DNA of 64,000 bases, taken from assembly GCF_021919345.1 (NCBI RefSeq), contig NZ_CP089293.1, positions 1 to 64,000 on the forward strand, read 5' to 3'. A program made the translations under genes and the position numbers. Below are positions 30,151-37,932 of this stretch, in pieces. Every line of letters begins with the position of its first letter. Position 1 is the stretch's first letter. The notes under the pieces are model-generated. The model was not told where the DNA came from. It made no database searches and was given only the letters and a program-made list of their open reading frames with translations. The DNA comes from Paenarthrobacter nicotinovorans (GTDB taxonomy: Bacteria; Actinomycetota; Actinomycetes; Actinomycetales; Micrococcaceae).

Positions 30151-31853
30151 TTTGCCCCCTCACAGGGAGTCGGAACGGGAGATGGCGTGGGGCTGGCAAC
30201 GGCTGCCGTGCTGGGTACCGGCACTGTGGCCGTAGCCGACGGCGACGGCGACGGCGTGGGAGTCGCCGTGCCGGTTGGCGTCGGGCTGGGGCAATTGGCC
30301 GAGGCGCTGCCGTACTGTTTCAGGTTTTCCACGATGAGCTGGGCGTCGTCGAGGTCCCCGGCAGGAACGGTCTGGCGAACGCTCTGCTGGCCATATTCAG
30401 GCAAGGAATCCACCCTGACATCGGTTACGGCTTCCAGCCGGGAAAGCTGAATTGGGCCGAGCCTTTGCGAGATGCCGTTGAAGATGGCAACACGCTGATC
30501 GTATTCACCCACGTAATAGCGTGTCTGGGTCCAGGCGTAGCCAAGCCACAGGCCGACCACGACGCCCAGAACCAGGAATGCGGCGACGGCGGGCATCAAC
30601 CAGCGGATGCGGCGTCGTGGCGGCTCTTCGGCCTCCGCGCGGTCCTGCTCTGCTTTGTGCGTCAGGACTGTGGCAGCGCGACGGGCCACCGTGCGGCCGG
30701 CAACGGTAGGAATGGAGCCTGTTTCAGCAGCCGTTGCCGCGGCGCCAACGAGCTCATGGGGGCGGCTGGCCAGTTCCTCGCGCAGGACTTCGGCTGACAG
30801 ATGCTCACCGAGGTGGGGATCGGTGGTCGCCGGCGGTTCGGTGGAGGAATCCGAAGTCCCGGACGTTTCGTCCGCCTCGTCCGACTCCTTCGTCCTGGTG
30901 CCGTCGTCGGAAGCCGATCCTGCGTCCGGCTTCCGGTCAGCTTCCGACTTCGAGGCGCCCTTAGCCGCATCTCCGGACGGCACCTCATCGGGGGACTTGG
31001 TGGCCGTCACCGCTTCAGGCTCATCGACGGCGGCAAGCGCAGCGGCCGGTACGACGTCGACGGCGGCCGTGTTGACGTCGTCGACCGTCTCCTCGACGAT
31101 TTCCAACATGACAACCGTGACGTTGTCCGGGGCGCCCGCTTCGAGCGTGAGGTCTACGAGGATCTCGGCGCATTCGCGAAGGTCCTTGGTCTCGCGGACC
31201 ATGCGCTCCACGACGTGCCCTGCTACGTAGTTCAGGCCATCAGAGCACAGCAGCCAGCGTTCGCCGGGTTCGACGTCCAGGACGTCCAAGTCCAGCTCAG
31301 GGCTCGCGTCAACGTCGCCAAGCACGCGCATCAGGACGTTTTTATGGGGATGGGTCTCGGCTTCCTCCGGACGGAGGCGTCCCTCATCGATCAGGCGCTG
31401 GACGAACGTGTGGTCCACGCTGATCTGCTCGAACTTCTTGTTGCGCAGGCGGTAAGCGCGGGAATCGCCGATATGCGCGAAGTGGAGCTTGCGGTCCTCA
31501 AGGAGCAACGCCGTGACCGTCGTACCCATGCCTGACAGCTTGGGATTCTGGTGGACGAGCTCTGAGAGCAGTGAATTGGCGGTTTGGATCTCGTCCGCCA
31601 GGACGGTGTCGGCGCCTTCAGGGTAGTCGTCATGATCCAGGTGGATCATGTCCAGGACCGTCGAAGCGGAGGCGACATCGCCGCCCGCGTGCCCGCCCAT
31701 GCCGTCGGCGACCACAGCGAGATGGCGGCCCACATAAGCGGAGTCGTCATTCTTGGAGCGGATCCGGCCGACGTCGGAACGGGCCGCGTAGCGCATGATC
31801 AGCGGGCGCTCCGCGGGCTTTTCCTTGTCCTCGGGGGTCTCAGAAGAGGCCAT
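30147..31853 (-). CDS. pstP: PP2C-family Ser/Thr phosphatase PstP (Stp1)
   Basis: This 568-residue membrane phosphatase reverses phosphorylation by PknA and PknB. The N-terminal PP2C domain has metal-binding motifs DVGRIRSKNDDS, VVADGMGGHAGGD, HIGDSRAY and GAPDNVTVV. A long acidic Ser/Asp/Glu-rich linker (about 270-395) precedes one transmembrane helix (about 420-440). An outside tail ends in a Thr/Ser/Pro-rich tract of about 45 residues. It is translationally coupled to rodA and starts three bases after fhaB. Confidence 0.95.
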   Translation of the reverse strand: MASSETPEDKEKPAERPLIMRYAARSDVGRIRSKNDDSAYVGRHLAVVADGMGGHAGGDVASASTVLDMIHLDHDDYPEGADTVLADEIQTANSLLSELVHQNPKLSGMGTTVTALLLEDRKLHFAHIGDSRAYRLRNKKFEQISVDHTFVQRLIDEGRLRPEEAETHPHKNVLMRVLGDVDASPELDLDVLDVEPGERWLLCSDGLNYVAGHVVERMVRETKDLRECAEILVDLTLEAGAPDNVTVVMLEIVEETVDDVNTAAVDVVPAAALAAVDEPEAVTATKSPDEVPSGDAAKGASKSEADRKPDAGSASDDGTRTKESDEADETSGTSDSSTEPPATTDPHLGEHLSAEVLREELASRPHELVGAAATAAETGSIPTVAGRTVARRAATVLTHKAEQDRAEAEEPPRRRIRWLMPAVAAFLVLGVVVGLWLGYAWTQTRYYVGEYDQRVAIFNGISQRLGPIQLSRLEAVTDVRVDSLPEYGQQSVRQTVPAGDLDDAQLIVENLKQYGSASANCPSPTPTGTATPTPSPSPSATATVPVPSTAAVASPTPSPVPTPCEGAK

Positions 31854-31856
31854 GGA

Positions 31857-32345
31857 CTATGGCCTCAATTCAATGACCGTCTTGCCGATTCTCACGGGGA
31901 CACCGAGCTCCACCGGCAACGCACGAGTGAGCTGCTGATCGGCCAGGTAGGTGCCGTTCGTAGAGCCGAGGTCCTCAATGAACCATCGGCTGCCCTGCGG
32001 GAACAGACGCGCATGCCGGCCGGAGGCGTAGTCATCCTCCAGGACCAGGGTGGCTTCCTGCGCGCGTCCGAGCAGGATGGGGCTGGCCGCCAGGGGAACC
32101 GTGGTGCCCTTGAGGGGACCCTCGGTGACCACCAGGTTGCGGGCATGCTGGATGGCCGGCGGCGGTGTGGCAGCCAGTTCAGGATGCTTGCGGACTTCAC
32201 GTGCCGTAGGAACACCGGTCACTGCCTTGCGTCCGATCTGGAAGTCGCGACGCATGGTGGACACAATGCTGAAGATCAGGACCCACAGCAACAGGAGGAA
32301 GCCGAAACGAAGCGCTGTTATGGTCAGTTCGCTGACATCGTTCAC
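31857..32345 (-). CDS. fhaB: FHA-domain protein FhaB
   Basis: This 162-residue protein has an N-terminal hydrophobic helix (about 8-28) and a C-terminal FHA domain that binds phosphothreonine. The FHA hallmarks are ILLGRAQEATLVL, SGRHARLF and DLGSTNGTYL. In mycobacteria the equivalent protein links PknA/PknB signalling to PbpA and cell-wall synthesis. It overlaps fhaA by four bases. Confidence 0.93.
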   Translation of the reverse strand: MNDVSELTITALRFGFLLLLWVLIFSIVSTMRRDFQIGRKAVTGVPTAREVRKHPELAATPPPAIQHARNLVVTEGPLKGTTVPLAASPILLGRAQEATLVLEDDYASGRHARLFPQGSRWFIEDLGSTNGTYLADQQLTRALPVELGVPVRIGKTVIELRP

Positions 32346-33091
32346 GCGTGGCCACCCGGGGTCTGGGGGAGGAGGCGGAAAATAATCTTGGTACGTCCCA
32401 TCGTGATGGTTGAGCCGTCTGTGAGCTCCACGCTGCCGTTTACCTTATGTCCGTTGACGTAACTGCCATTCGTGGAGCCGAGGTCAACTGCCCACGTGCT
32501 CCCGTTCTCGGTGCGTACCTCAAGATGCTTCCGTGAAACCCCGGTGTCGTCCACCAGGATGTCGGCCTCGGAAGAGCGGCCGAGCACCACGCTGGCCGCA
32601 TTGAGGGAGTATCGCTGACCGCTGATGTCCAGGACAGGCTGGAGGCGAATTGGCTGCCGTGCGGGGGCTGCGGGAACGTTGGCCCGCGGAGGCTGCGGAG
32701 CAGGAGCTGCGTCGCCGGAGGACTTTTCGGTCCGGGAAGCGATCTCGAAGTGGCCGGCCCGTTCCTCGTCATTGCGACGGAACGAGATCCTGACCGCGCC
32801 TTGGAGCGTATAGCCCTGGCTGCGAACGTGTTGGATAACGACGTCGCACAGTTCCTCAGCGAGGGGCGTTCCCCATTCCTGGGCCCGGGCGAAGTCCTCA
32901 TCGCTGAGCAGGACATCAAAAACGTTGGGAGCAAGCGTGCGTCCGGCGGCGATGGTGATGGACTGATTGTCCAGTTCCCGCCTCAGCTTGCTCGCGATCT
33001 CCACTGGCTCAACCCGTGCCCGCGACCCCGTGGAGAAGACGTTGCGGACGGCCTTTTCAATGCCGCGCTCGACTTTGTCCAGCAAACCCAT
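32342..33091 (-). CDS. fhaA: FhaA (DUF3662 plus FHA domain)
   Basis: This 249-residue cytoplasmic protein has an N-terminal DUF3662 domain (MGLLDKVERGIEKAVRN...) and a C-terminal FHA domain with VLGRSSEADILV, SRKHLEVR and DLGSTNGSYVNG. In mycobacteria the FHA domain binds phosphorylated MviN/MurJ and regulates peptidoglycan precursor export. An in-frame extension to 33166 exists, but ATG 33091 has AAAGGAGAAGG just upstream and is the conserved start. It is the first gene of the seven-gene operon running down to pknB. Confidence 0.95.
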   Translation of the reverse strand: MGLLDKVERGIEKAVRNVFSTGSRARVEPVEIASKLRRELDNQSITIAAGRTLAPNVFDVLLSDEDFARAQEWGTPLAEELCDVVIQHVRSQGYTLQGAVRISFRRNDEERAGHFEIASRTEKSSGDAAPAPQPPRANVPAAPARQPIRLQPVLDISGQRYSLNAASVVLGRSSEADILVDDTGVSRKHLEVRTENGSTWAVDLGSTNGSYVNGHKVNGSVELTDGSTITMGRTKIIFRLLPQTPGGHA

Positions 33092-33463
33092 GTTCCTTCT
33101 CCTTTCCTTGCCGCGGCACCTGCTGTGCCTGTCCGATAGTCCTGCAATTGGTCCGACTGTGCACACACCAAAGTGCGCGCCCCACGGCCCTTCCTCTTCC
33201 CGATACTACTGGGACTGACTGGGAATGACCTTAATCCACAACGCCTTGCGCCACGGAAAAGTTCGACGGCGGCCCTTGCTGGCGGGGCTCGCAGGGGTTG
33301 AAAATCCCTTGAAGTTCTGCGGTTTCCAGGCCGTCCACCGCCTTTCCGGAGGGTGCCTCCCAGCCCGATTGGTGTTTTGCTCCGGATGTCCGTTATGCTT
33401 GATCTCGCTGCTTTTGAAGGAAACGAAGCTGGGAGACCAGCGAAGTCCGGAAAAAGAAGTTGC
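33092..33463. promoter_or_regulatory. Spacer between divergent fhaA and tRNA-Leu
   Basis: This 372-base stretch must hold the fhaA operon promoter (leftward) and the tRNA-Leu promoter (rightward). TATGCT at about 33395-33400 is a possible tRNA -10, but no well-spaced -35 was found. Plus-strand reading frames that cross it run straight through the tRNA and are not credible genes. Confidence 0.4.
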
Positions 33464-33546
33464 GCGCGAGTGGCGGAACGGCAGACGCGCTGGCTTCAGG
33501 TGCCAGTATCCGAAAGGGTGTGGGGGTTCAAATCCCCCCTCGCGCA
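33464..33546 (+). tRNA. tRNA-Leu (CAG)
   Basis: An 83-base class II tRNA. The acceptor stem GCGCGAG pairs with CTCGCGC, the anticodon stem-loop CTGGC-TTCAGGT-GCCAG gives anticodon CAG, and a long variable arm follows. The T-arm contains GGTTCAAATCC. Discriminator A is at 33546 and CCA is not encoded. Confidence 0.98.
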
Positions 33547-33554
33547 CGCAATCG

Positions 33555-33586
33555 AAAGAGCCCCGGTCTTAGGACCGGGGCTCTTT
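33555..33586 (+). terminator. Rho-independent terminator after tRNA-Leu
   Basis: A perfect 14-base-pair stem (33555-33568 with 33573-33586) with a TTAG loop, A-rich on its left flank and followed by TGTTTTG. It can serve the tRNA and, from the other side, the convergent GntR gene. Confidence 0.92.
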
Positions 33587-33612
33587 TGTTTTGTGGTCAG
33601 CCCCGCGCGAGG

Positions 33613-34311
33613 CTAGCTGCGGCCGGAACCTGCCAGCCGGCGTCGTGAGTTGCTGAGGTGAAGGCGCATGGCTGCCGCGGCAGCAACGGGATCGCCGTCC
33701 GCGATTGCTGCGTAGATAGAGGAATGCTCGTGGACCACTTGATCGAAGCGTTCGCGGGTTTCCCGGTCATCCCCGCCGACGAGGCGTGGGCGGGGCATAG
33801 TGATCATGGTCTGGCCGAGGGCGGCGATGCAGTCTGTATAAAAGGGGTTGCCTGAAGCCGCAGCCACAGCACGATGGAACTCGAAATCAGCTTTCATGGC
33901 GTGCGCCGGATGCGAAACGTTCGCAGTGAATTGTTCCAAGGCACCGTGGACGGCCTTGAGTTGTCGTTCGCTGTGGTTCCGGGCAGCAAGGGCAGCTGCC
34001 TCTGCTTCGACGCCGATCCGGAAGTCGAGCATCTGCAGCCGTTCTTCCATGCTGGACACAGGCCGGGTTCCCGGTGCCTGGGTCGGACCTTCGGCGGGCG
34101 GAGTCAGGGCAAAGCTGCCCCGCCCACGTTCGGTTTCCACAAGGCCTTCGGCCTGCAGCCGCGTCAATGCGGAGCGGACCACGGTTCGGCTCACCCCGAA
34201 TTCGCTGATGAGGGTGTTCTCGCTGGGGAGCTTCTCGCCCGGTTGGATGACGCCGTCGACAATGCGGTTGCGGAGGTCGGCGGCGAGATCCGCAGTCAGG
34301 TTTCGGCTCAT
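33613..34311 (-). CDS. FadR-subfamily GntR transcriptional regulator
   Basis: This 232-residue repressor has an N-terminal winged helix (LPSENTLISEFGVSRTVVRSALTRLQAEGLV) and a C-terminal all-helical FCD ligand domain. It lies ten bases after the dehydratase gene on the same strand, so it is co-transcribed. It most likely controls that gene in response to a sugar acid. A candidate operator matching the FadR-family consensus lies at 35507-35517. ATG 34311 is preferred over the upstream start, which would overlap the dehydratase. Confidence 0.9.
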   Translation of the reverse strand: MSRNLTADLAADLRNRIVDGVIQPGEKLPSENTLISEFGVSRTVVRSALTRLQAEGLVETERGRGSFALTPPAEGPTQAPGTRPVSSMEERLQMLDFRIGVEAEAAALAARNHSERQLKAVHGALEQFTANVSHPAHAMKADFEFHRAVAAASGNPFYTDCIAALGQTMITMPRPRLVGGDDRETRERFDQVVHEHSSIYAAIADGDPVAAAAAMRLHLSNSRRRLAGSGRS

Positions 34312-34321
34312 GCGTTCCAGA

Positions 34322-35449
34322 TTACGCGCCGAACTCCACGGTTTCGGTGGTCCACGCACGGGCCTGTTCGCTCAACGTGACGCCGAGTCCGGGACGGTCC
34401 GGGACGATCATGCGACCGTTCTTCGTCTCCAGCCGCTCCTCGAACAGCGGGTCCAGCCAATCGAAGTGTTCCACCCACGGCTCGCGCGGGTAGGCGGCGG
34501 CCAGGTGGAGGTGGATCTCCATGGCAAAGTGCGGTGCCAGGCCAAGACCTCTTTCATCGGCCAGTGCCGCCAGGCGCAGGAACTGGGTAATGCCTCCGAC
34601 GCGCGGCGCGTCCGGCTGGATGATGTCGCAGCCGTTGGCGTTGATGAGGCCCTTGTGCTCGGCGACAGAGGCAAGCATCTCACCGGTGGCGATAGGCGTG
34701 TCCAGGAGCTGTGCGAGGTGGGCGTGGCCCTCGAAGTCATAGGCATCGAGTGGTTCTTCGATCCAGATGAGGTTGAATTCCTCCAGTTGGCGGCCCATCC
34801 GCAGCGCCGTTGCCCGGTCCCACTGTTGGTTCGCGTCGACCATGAGCGGAACGTCCCAGCCAATGTGTTCGCGGACTCCCGCCACGCGGCGGAGGTCTTC
34901 TTTGGAGTCGGGCAGGCCCACCTTGATCTTGATGCCGCCGATGCCGTCGTCGATTGACTGCGTGGCGCGTTCCTTGACCTCTGCCAGGGTGGCGTTGAGG
35001 AAGCCGCCGGAGGTGTTGTAGGTCTGGACGGAATCACGGTAGGACCCCAGCAGCTTGGCCAGCGGGAGTCCGGCGCGCTTGGCTTTGAGGTCGTAGAGGG
35101 CAATGTCTATCGCGGCGAGAGCCTGCGTCGCCACGCCTGACCTTCCCACCGAGGCGCCGGCCCAGAGGAGCTTGGTGTAGATCTTGCCGATGTCGTTGGG
35201 GTCCTCGCCAATGATGCCCTCCGCGACCTCCTTGGCGTGGGCGTACTGGGCCGGCCCGCCGGCGCGCTTGGAGTAGCTGAAACCGAGGCCGCGGTGTCCC
35301 TGCTCCGTGGTGATCTCGGCGAAGAGGAACACTACTTCCGTCATCGGCTTCTGCCTGCCGGTGAAGACCTTGGCGTCGCTGATGGGAACGCTGAGCGGCA
35401 GTCGCGCCGTGGACAGTTTGACGTGGCGGATGAGGTCTACGGTACTCAC
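34322..35449 (-). CDS. Enolase-superfamily sugar-acid dehydratase (talarate/galactarate dehydratase-like)
   Basis: This 375-residue enzyme belongs to the mandelate-racemase branch of the enolase superfamily. It has the KxK base motif in GGIKIKVG, metal ligands in MVDANQQW, WIEEPL and IATGEM, and the catalytic His in LAPHFAMEIHLH. The overall pattern is closest to L-talarate/galactarate dehydratases, which take water from a hexarate to give a 2-keto-3-deoxy acid. Substrate choice cannot be fixed from sequence. GTG 35449 has AGGAG seven bases upstream. The downstream GntR gene is probably its regulator. Confidence 0.85.
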   Translation of the reverse strand: MSTVDLIRHVKLSTARLPLSVPISDAKVFTGRQKPMTEVVFLFAEITTEQGHRGLGFSYSKRAGGPAQYAHAKEVAEGIIGEDPNDIGKIYTKLLWAGASVGRSGVATQALAAIDIALYDLKAKRAGLPLAKLLGSYRDSVQTYNTSGGFLNATLAEVKERATQSIDDGIGGIKIKVGLPDSKEDLRRVAGVREHIGWDVPLMVDANQQWDRATALRMGRQLEEFNLIWIEEPLDAYDFEGHAHLAQLLDTPIATGEMLASVAEHKGLINANGCDIIQPDAPRVGGITQFLRLAALADERGLGLAPHFAMEIHLHLAAAYPREPWVEHFDWLDPLFEERLETKNGRMIVPDRPGLGVTLSEQARAWTTETVEFGA

Positions 35450-35488
35450 TGGGTCTCCTAAGGGGCGGGGCATCCTTGCCTACTACTT

Positions 35489-35518
35489 AAGATACAAGCT
35501 GAGTACTTGTATTACAAG
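35489..35518 (-). promoter_or_regulatory. Promoter with overlapping GntR/FadR-type operator
   Basis: Read on the minus strand, TTGTAA (35512-35517) and TATCTT (35489-35494) are spaced by exactly 17 bases, a fair -35/-10 pair for the dehydratase gene. The -35 lies in the inverted repeat CTTGTA-T-TACAAG (35506-35518), whose core fits the FadR-family consensus TNGTNNNACNA. A third half-site TACAAG is at 35493-35498, overlapping the -10. Confidence 0.6.
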
Positions 35519-35830
35519 AAGCTATCCTCGCCCGCTCCCCGAAGAGTCCCGGGATCCTTATGCACCAGTTCGCTGGTCCGGGAATCGTCAGTCGGTTTGC
35601 GGACGCGGGTACCTTCCAGGTCGACGTCCGGCAGGATCTTTGCGATGCCAGCAAGCAGCCACCAGGCCTTCTCCCCGAGCAGGTACATGATGGCGTGGGG
35701 TAACGGTCATTCGAACGATGAAAGCGTCCACAAGAACTCCGAAGGCCATGGCGAAGCCTAGTGGTCGCACCATGGTCACGTGAGAGAAAGATGAAGCCTG
35801 CGAAGACGCTAACCATGATGATGAGAGGTT
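35512..35830 (-). pseudogene. Decayed C-terminus of an MMPL-family exporter
   Basis: Three short reading frames on this strand together spell the last ~100 residues of an MMPL transporter. They are LIIMVSVFAGFIF near 35800, then RPLGFAMAFGVLVDAFIVRMT, then LLGEKAWWLLAGI and AKILPDVDLEGTRVRKPTD, ending at a TAA at 35512. At least two single-base frameshifts separate the pieces (near 35790 and near 35700). The first ~600 residues are absent; the remnant begins just after the hydrolase stop. The stop codon lies in the promoter of the next gene. Confidence 0.85.
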
Positions 35831-35848
35831 GAGCCGAGCAAACCCAGG

Positions 35849-36550
35849 TCAGCTCTTCAGGAAAGTAGCAGTCTCGGCGGCGATCAGCGCCGAATCGTAG
35901 TCCAGGGTGGCCACATGGCCGCTACGGTGCAGCAGGATTTCCTTTGTGGATGCTGAGGACACTCCTTCGAGTGCCTTGAGTGCGGACGTTCTCCCCTGTT
36001 CGCCATCGGCGAGCGACCGGAAAACCAGTAGGGGCGCAGTGACGGAAGGTAGATATCCACCGACGTCACGCCACAGCTGTGATAGCTGTTGGATGGCGTT
36101 CAGCGGCAGCCTCGGGTAGCTGGTGTATTCCACGGACGGGTCCTTCACCTGACTTTGACCGTTGGGAATGCTGCGCAGAATCCCCTTCAGCATCGGCACT
36201 AGCGGCAGGAACGGGTTCTGTACTCCGAGCGACGGATTTACAAGAACAATCCGACTGATGTCGCTGCGCACGGCGCCCGCGCGCAGCGAGAGCGCTCCTC
36301 CAACGGACAGTCCGACCAAGGCGACCTGGCCGGCCGTCGTCGCCTGCTTTGCGGATTCGACGGCGTGATCAACCGACGCATACCAGTCACGCCATGACGT
36401 GTCGCGAAGATCCTGCCAGCGGGTACCATGGCCAGCCAGAACGGGCGTCTCGACATGCCACCCCCGCTCACGCAGGGCGGCGGCGAGTGGAGCCATGCTG
36501 GCAGGCGTGCCGGAGAAGCCATGCACTAGTACGGCCGCGCGGGCGCTCAT
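35849..36550 (-). CDS. Alpha/beta hydrolase (carboxylesterase-like)
   Basis: This 233-residue hydrolase has LVHGFSGTP (oxyanion loop) near the N-terminus, the nucleophile elbow GLSVGG with Ser82, a late Asp in FRSLADGEQG and the catalytic His in LHRSGHVATLD. It resembles bacterial monoacylglycerol-lipase/carboxylesterase enzymes acting on short to medium acyl esters. ATG 36550 overlaps the amidase stop (ATGA). It is the last intact gene of the eight-gene operon. Confidence 0.88.
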   Translation of the reverse strand: MSARAAVLVHGFSGTPASMAPLAAALRERGWHVETPVLAGHGTRWQDLRDTSWRDWYASVDHAVESAKQATTAGQVALVGLSVGGALSLRAGAVRSDISRIVLVNPSLGVQNPFLPLVPMLKGILRSIPNGQSQVKDPSVEYTSYPRLPLNAIQQLSQLWRDVGGYLPSVTAPLLVFRSLADGEQGRTSALKALEGVSSASTKEILLHRSGHVATLDYDSALIAAETATFLKS

Positions 36551-37932
36551 GCCCATCCCGGTGCAAGCCCCAAGGCGCCACGATCGCCGAGGATACGGTC
36601 CACTTCAAGGAGCAACCGGCCTTCGCTGCCATGCCGCCCGCCGATCATCGCCCCGATCGGCAAGCCGTCTGCTTTGCTGACGGGAACAGACACGGCCGGC
36701 ATGCCTGCAATGTTGTACATCGGGGTATAGGGCATAAAGCGGCTCATGGCTGCGAAGCTCTCTTCCTCGTTGGCGGACGTTGTGAATGCCCCACGGAGCG
36801 GGGGCGGGGTGGCAAGCGTCGGCGTGACCAGGAAGTCGACACCCCCGAAGACAAACTCTTCGAGCATGAGTGCCACACCCCGGAACAAGGCCAGCGATTC
36901 GTGGAGTTGCACGCCGGTCACTGCACGACCCTGTTCGCGCATCATCCTCGTGAAGGCTCCCAAGGACGATTCGTCGTCAACCTCGTAGGACGCAGCGACG
37001 ACCGACCAAGTATCACGGAAGGCCTGGGCGACGACGTTGTCCTCGCCCAGCTCCACTGGCACCACTTCATGCCCCATCCGGGCGAGGTCGGAGGCGAGAT
37101 CCTGAGCAGCCCGGACGCATACGGGTGCAGGCTCCAATCCGGGTACCATGGGCCGTACCGAGAGCCCGATCCGGAGTTGGCCCACCTGGCCTTGCCAGGT
37201 CCTCGCTGCGGAGAGATCCCCTGGTGCCTGCCCTGCGATCACGGCCAGTAGCGCCGCAGCGTCCCCGGCGTCACGCGCCAGTACACCCGGGACTGATAGG
37301 CCTGTGACCGCAGGATCGCCAGGGTTTCCGCTCACTGTCCCGTTGCTGGGCCGAACGCCGACCAGCCCGCAGCAGGAGGCCGGAATCCGCACCGAACCGC
37401 CGGCGTCGGTTCCGAGCGCCAGCGGCGCAAGGCCGGCGGATACGGCGGCGGCCGAGCCTCCACTCGAACCCCCGGGAGTGTGCTTCTCTGACCAAGGGTT
37501 CCTTGTGTCCCCGCCGATATGGTTTTCTGCGTGGCAGGAAAGCGCGAATTCCGGCAAGTGGGTCTTGCCAAGTATCGGCTGGTGGGCAGCACGAAGCAAG
37601 CCGACCAGATGGTCATCGCCTACGGCTCCCTCGGTCCGCTCGGCGATGCCCCAGCCGGTGGGGACGTCTTCGACGTCGATGTTGTCCTTTATTGCCACAG
37701 GGACTCCATGGAGTGGGCCAACGGCGTCGGTGCCCTGGCTCCGGATTAGGTGGTCGGCTGCCGCGGCCTGTCGGAGCGCGAGCTCATCGGTTACACGGAC
37801 GTAGGCACCCAGCCGCCCGTCCAGGCGGCTTATCCGGGCGAGGTAGTGCTCGGTCAGCGCGATGGACGTCAGGTTGCCTGATTTGATGAGCGCCGCCTGT
37901 GCCCTTGCGCTGAGCTCATGCAGGGATGACAT
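36547..37932 (-). CDS. Amidase-signature family hydrolase
   Basis: This 461-residue enzyme has the Ser-cisSer-Lys triad of the amidase-signature family: Lys82 in AIKDNID, the glycine-serine stretch TPGGSSGGS (Ser156/157) and Ser180 in GTDAGGSVRIP. It is annotated as an amidase rather than GatA because no gatB/gatC is nearby and it sits in a metabolic operon. The substrate is unknown; an acyl-amide would fit the context. Its 5' end overlaps the upstream gene by 17 bases. Confidence 0.9.
   Translation of the reverse strand: MSSLHELSARAQAALIKSGNLTSIALTEHYLARISRLDGRLGAYVRVTDELALRQAAAADHLIRSQGTDAVGPLHGVPVAIKDNIDVEDVPTGWGIAERTEGAVGDDHLVGLLRAAHQPILGKTHLPEFALSCHAENHIGGDTRNPWSEKHTPGGSSGGSAAAVSAGLAPLALGTDAGGSVRIPASCCGLVGVRPSNGTVSGNPGDPAVTGLSVPGVLARDAGDAAALLAVIAGQAPGDLSAARTWQGQVGQLRIGLSVRPMVPGLEPAPVCVRAAQDLASDLARMGHEVVPVELGEDNVVAQAFRDTWSVVAASYEVDDESSLGAFTRMMREQGRAVTGVQLHESLALFRGVALMLEEFVFGGVDFLVTPTLATPPPLRGAFTTSANEEESFAAMSRFMPYTPMYNIAGMPAVSVPVSKADGLPIGAMIGGRHGSEGRLLLEVDRILGDRGALGLAPGWA

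Noticed and set aside
29236..30450. 404-codon plus-strand frame opposite rodA
   Set aside because: Asp/Gly/Glu/His-rich antisense of a membrane protein gene, with no domain.
33225..33572. 115-codon plus-strand frame before and through tRNA-Leu
   Set aside because: It reads through the whole tRNA and its terminator, so it cannot be a normal gene.
36349..37251. 300-codon plus-strand frame opposite the amidase
   Set aside because: Antisense shadow; the minus-strand amidase has all catalytic residues.
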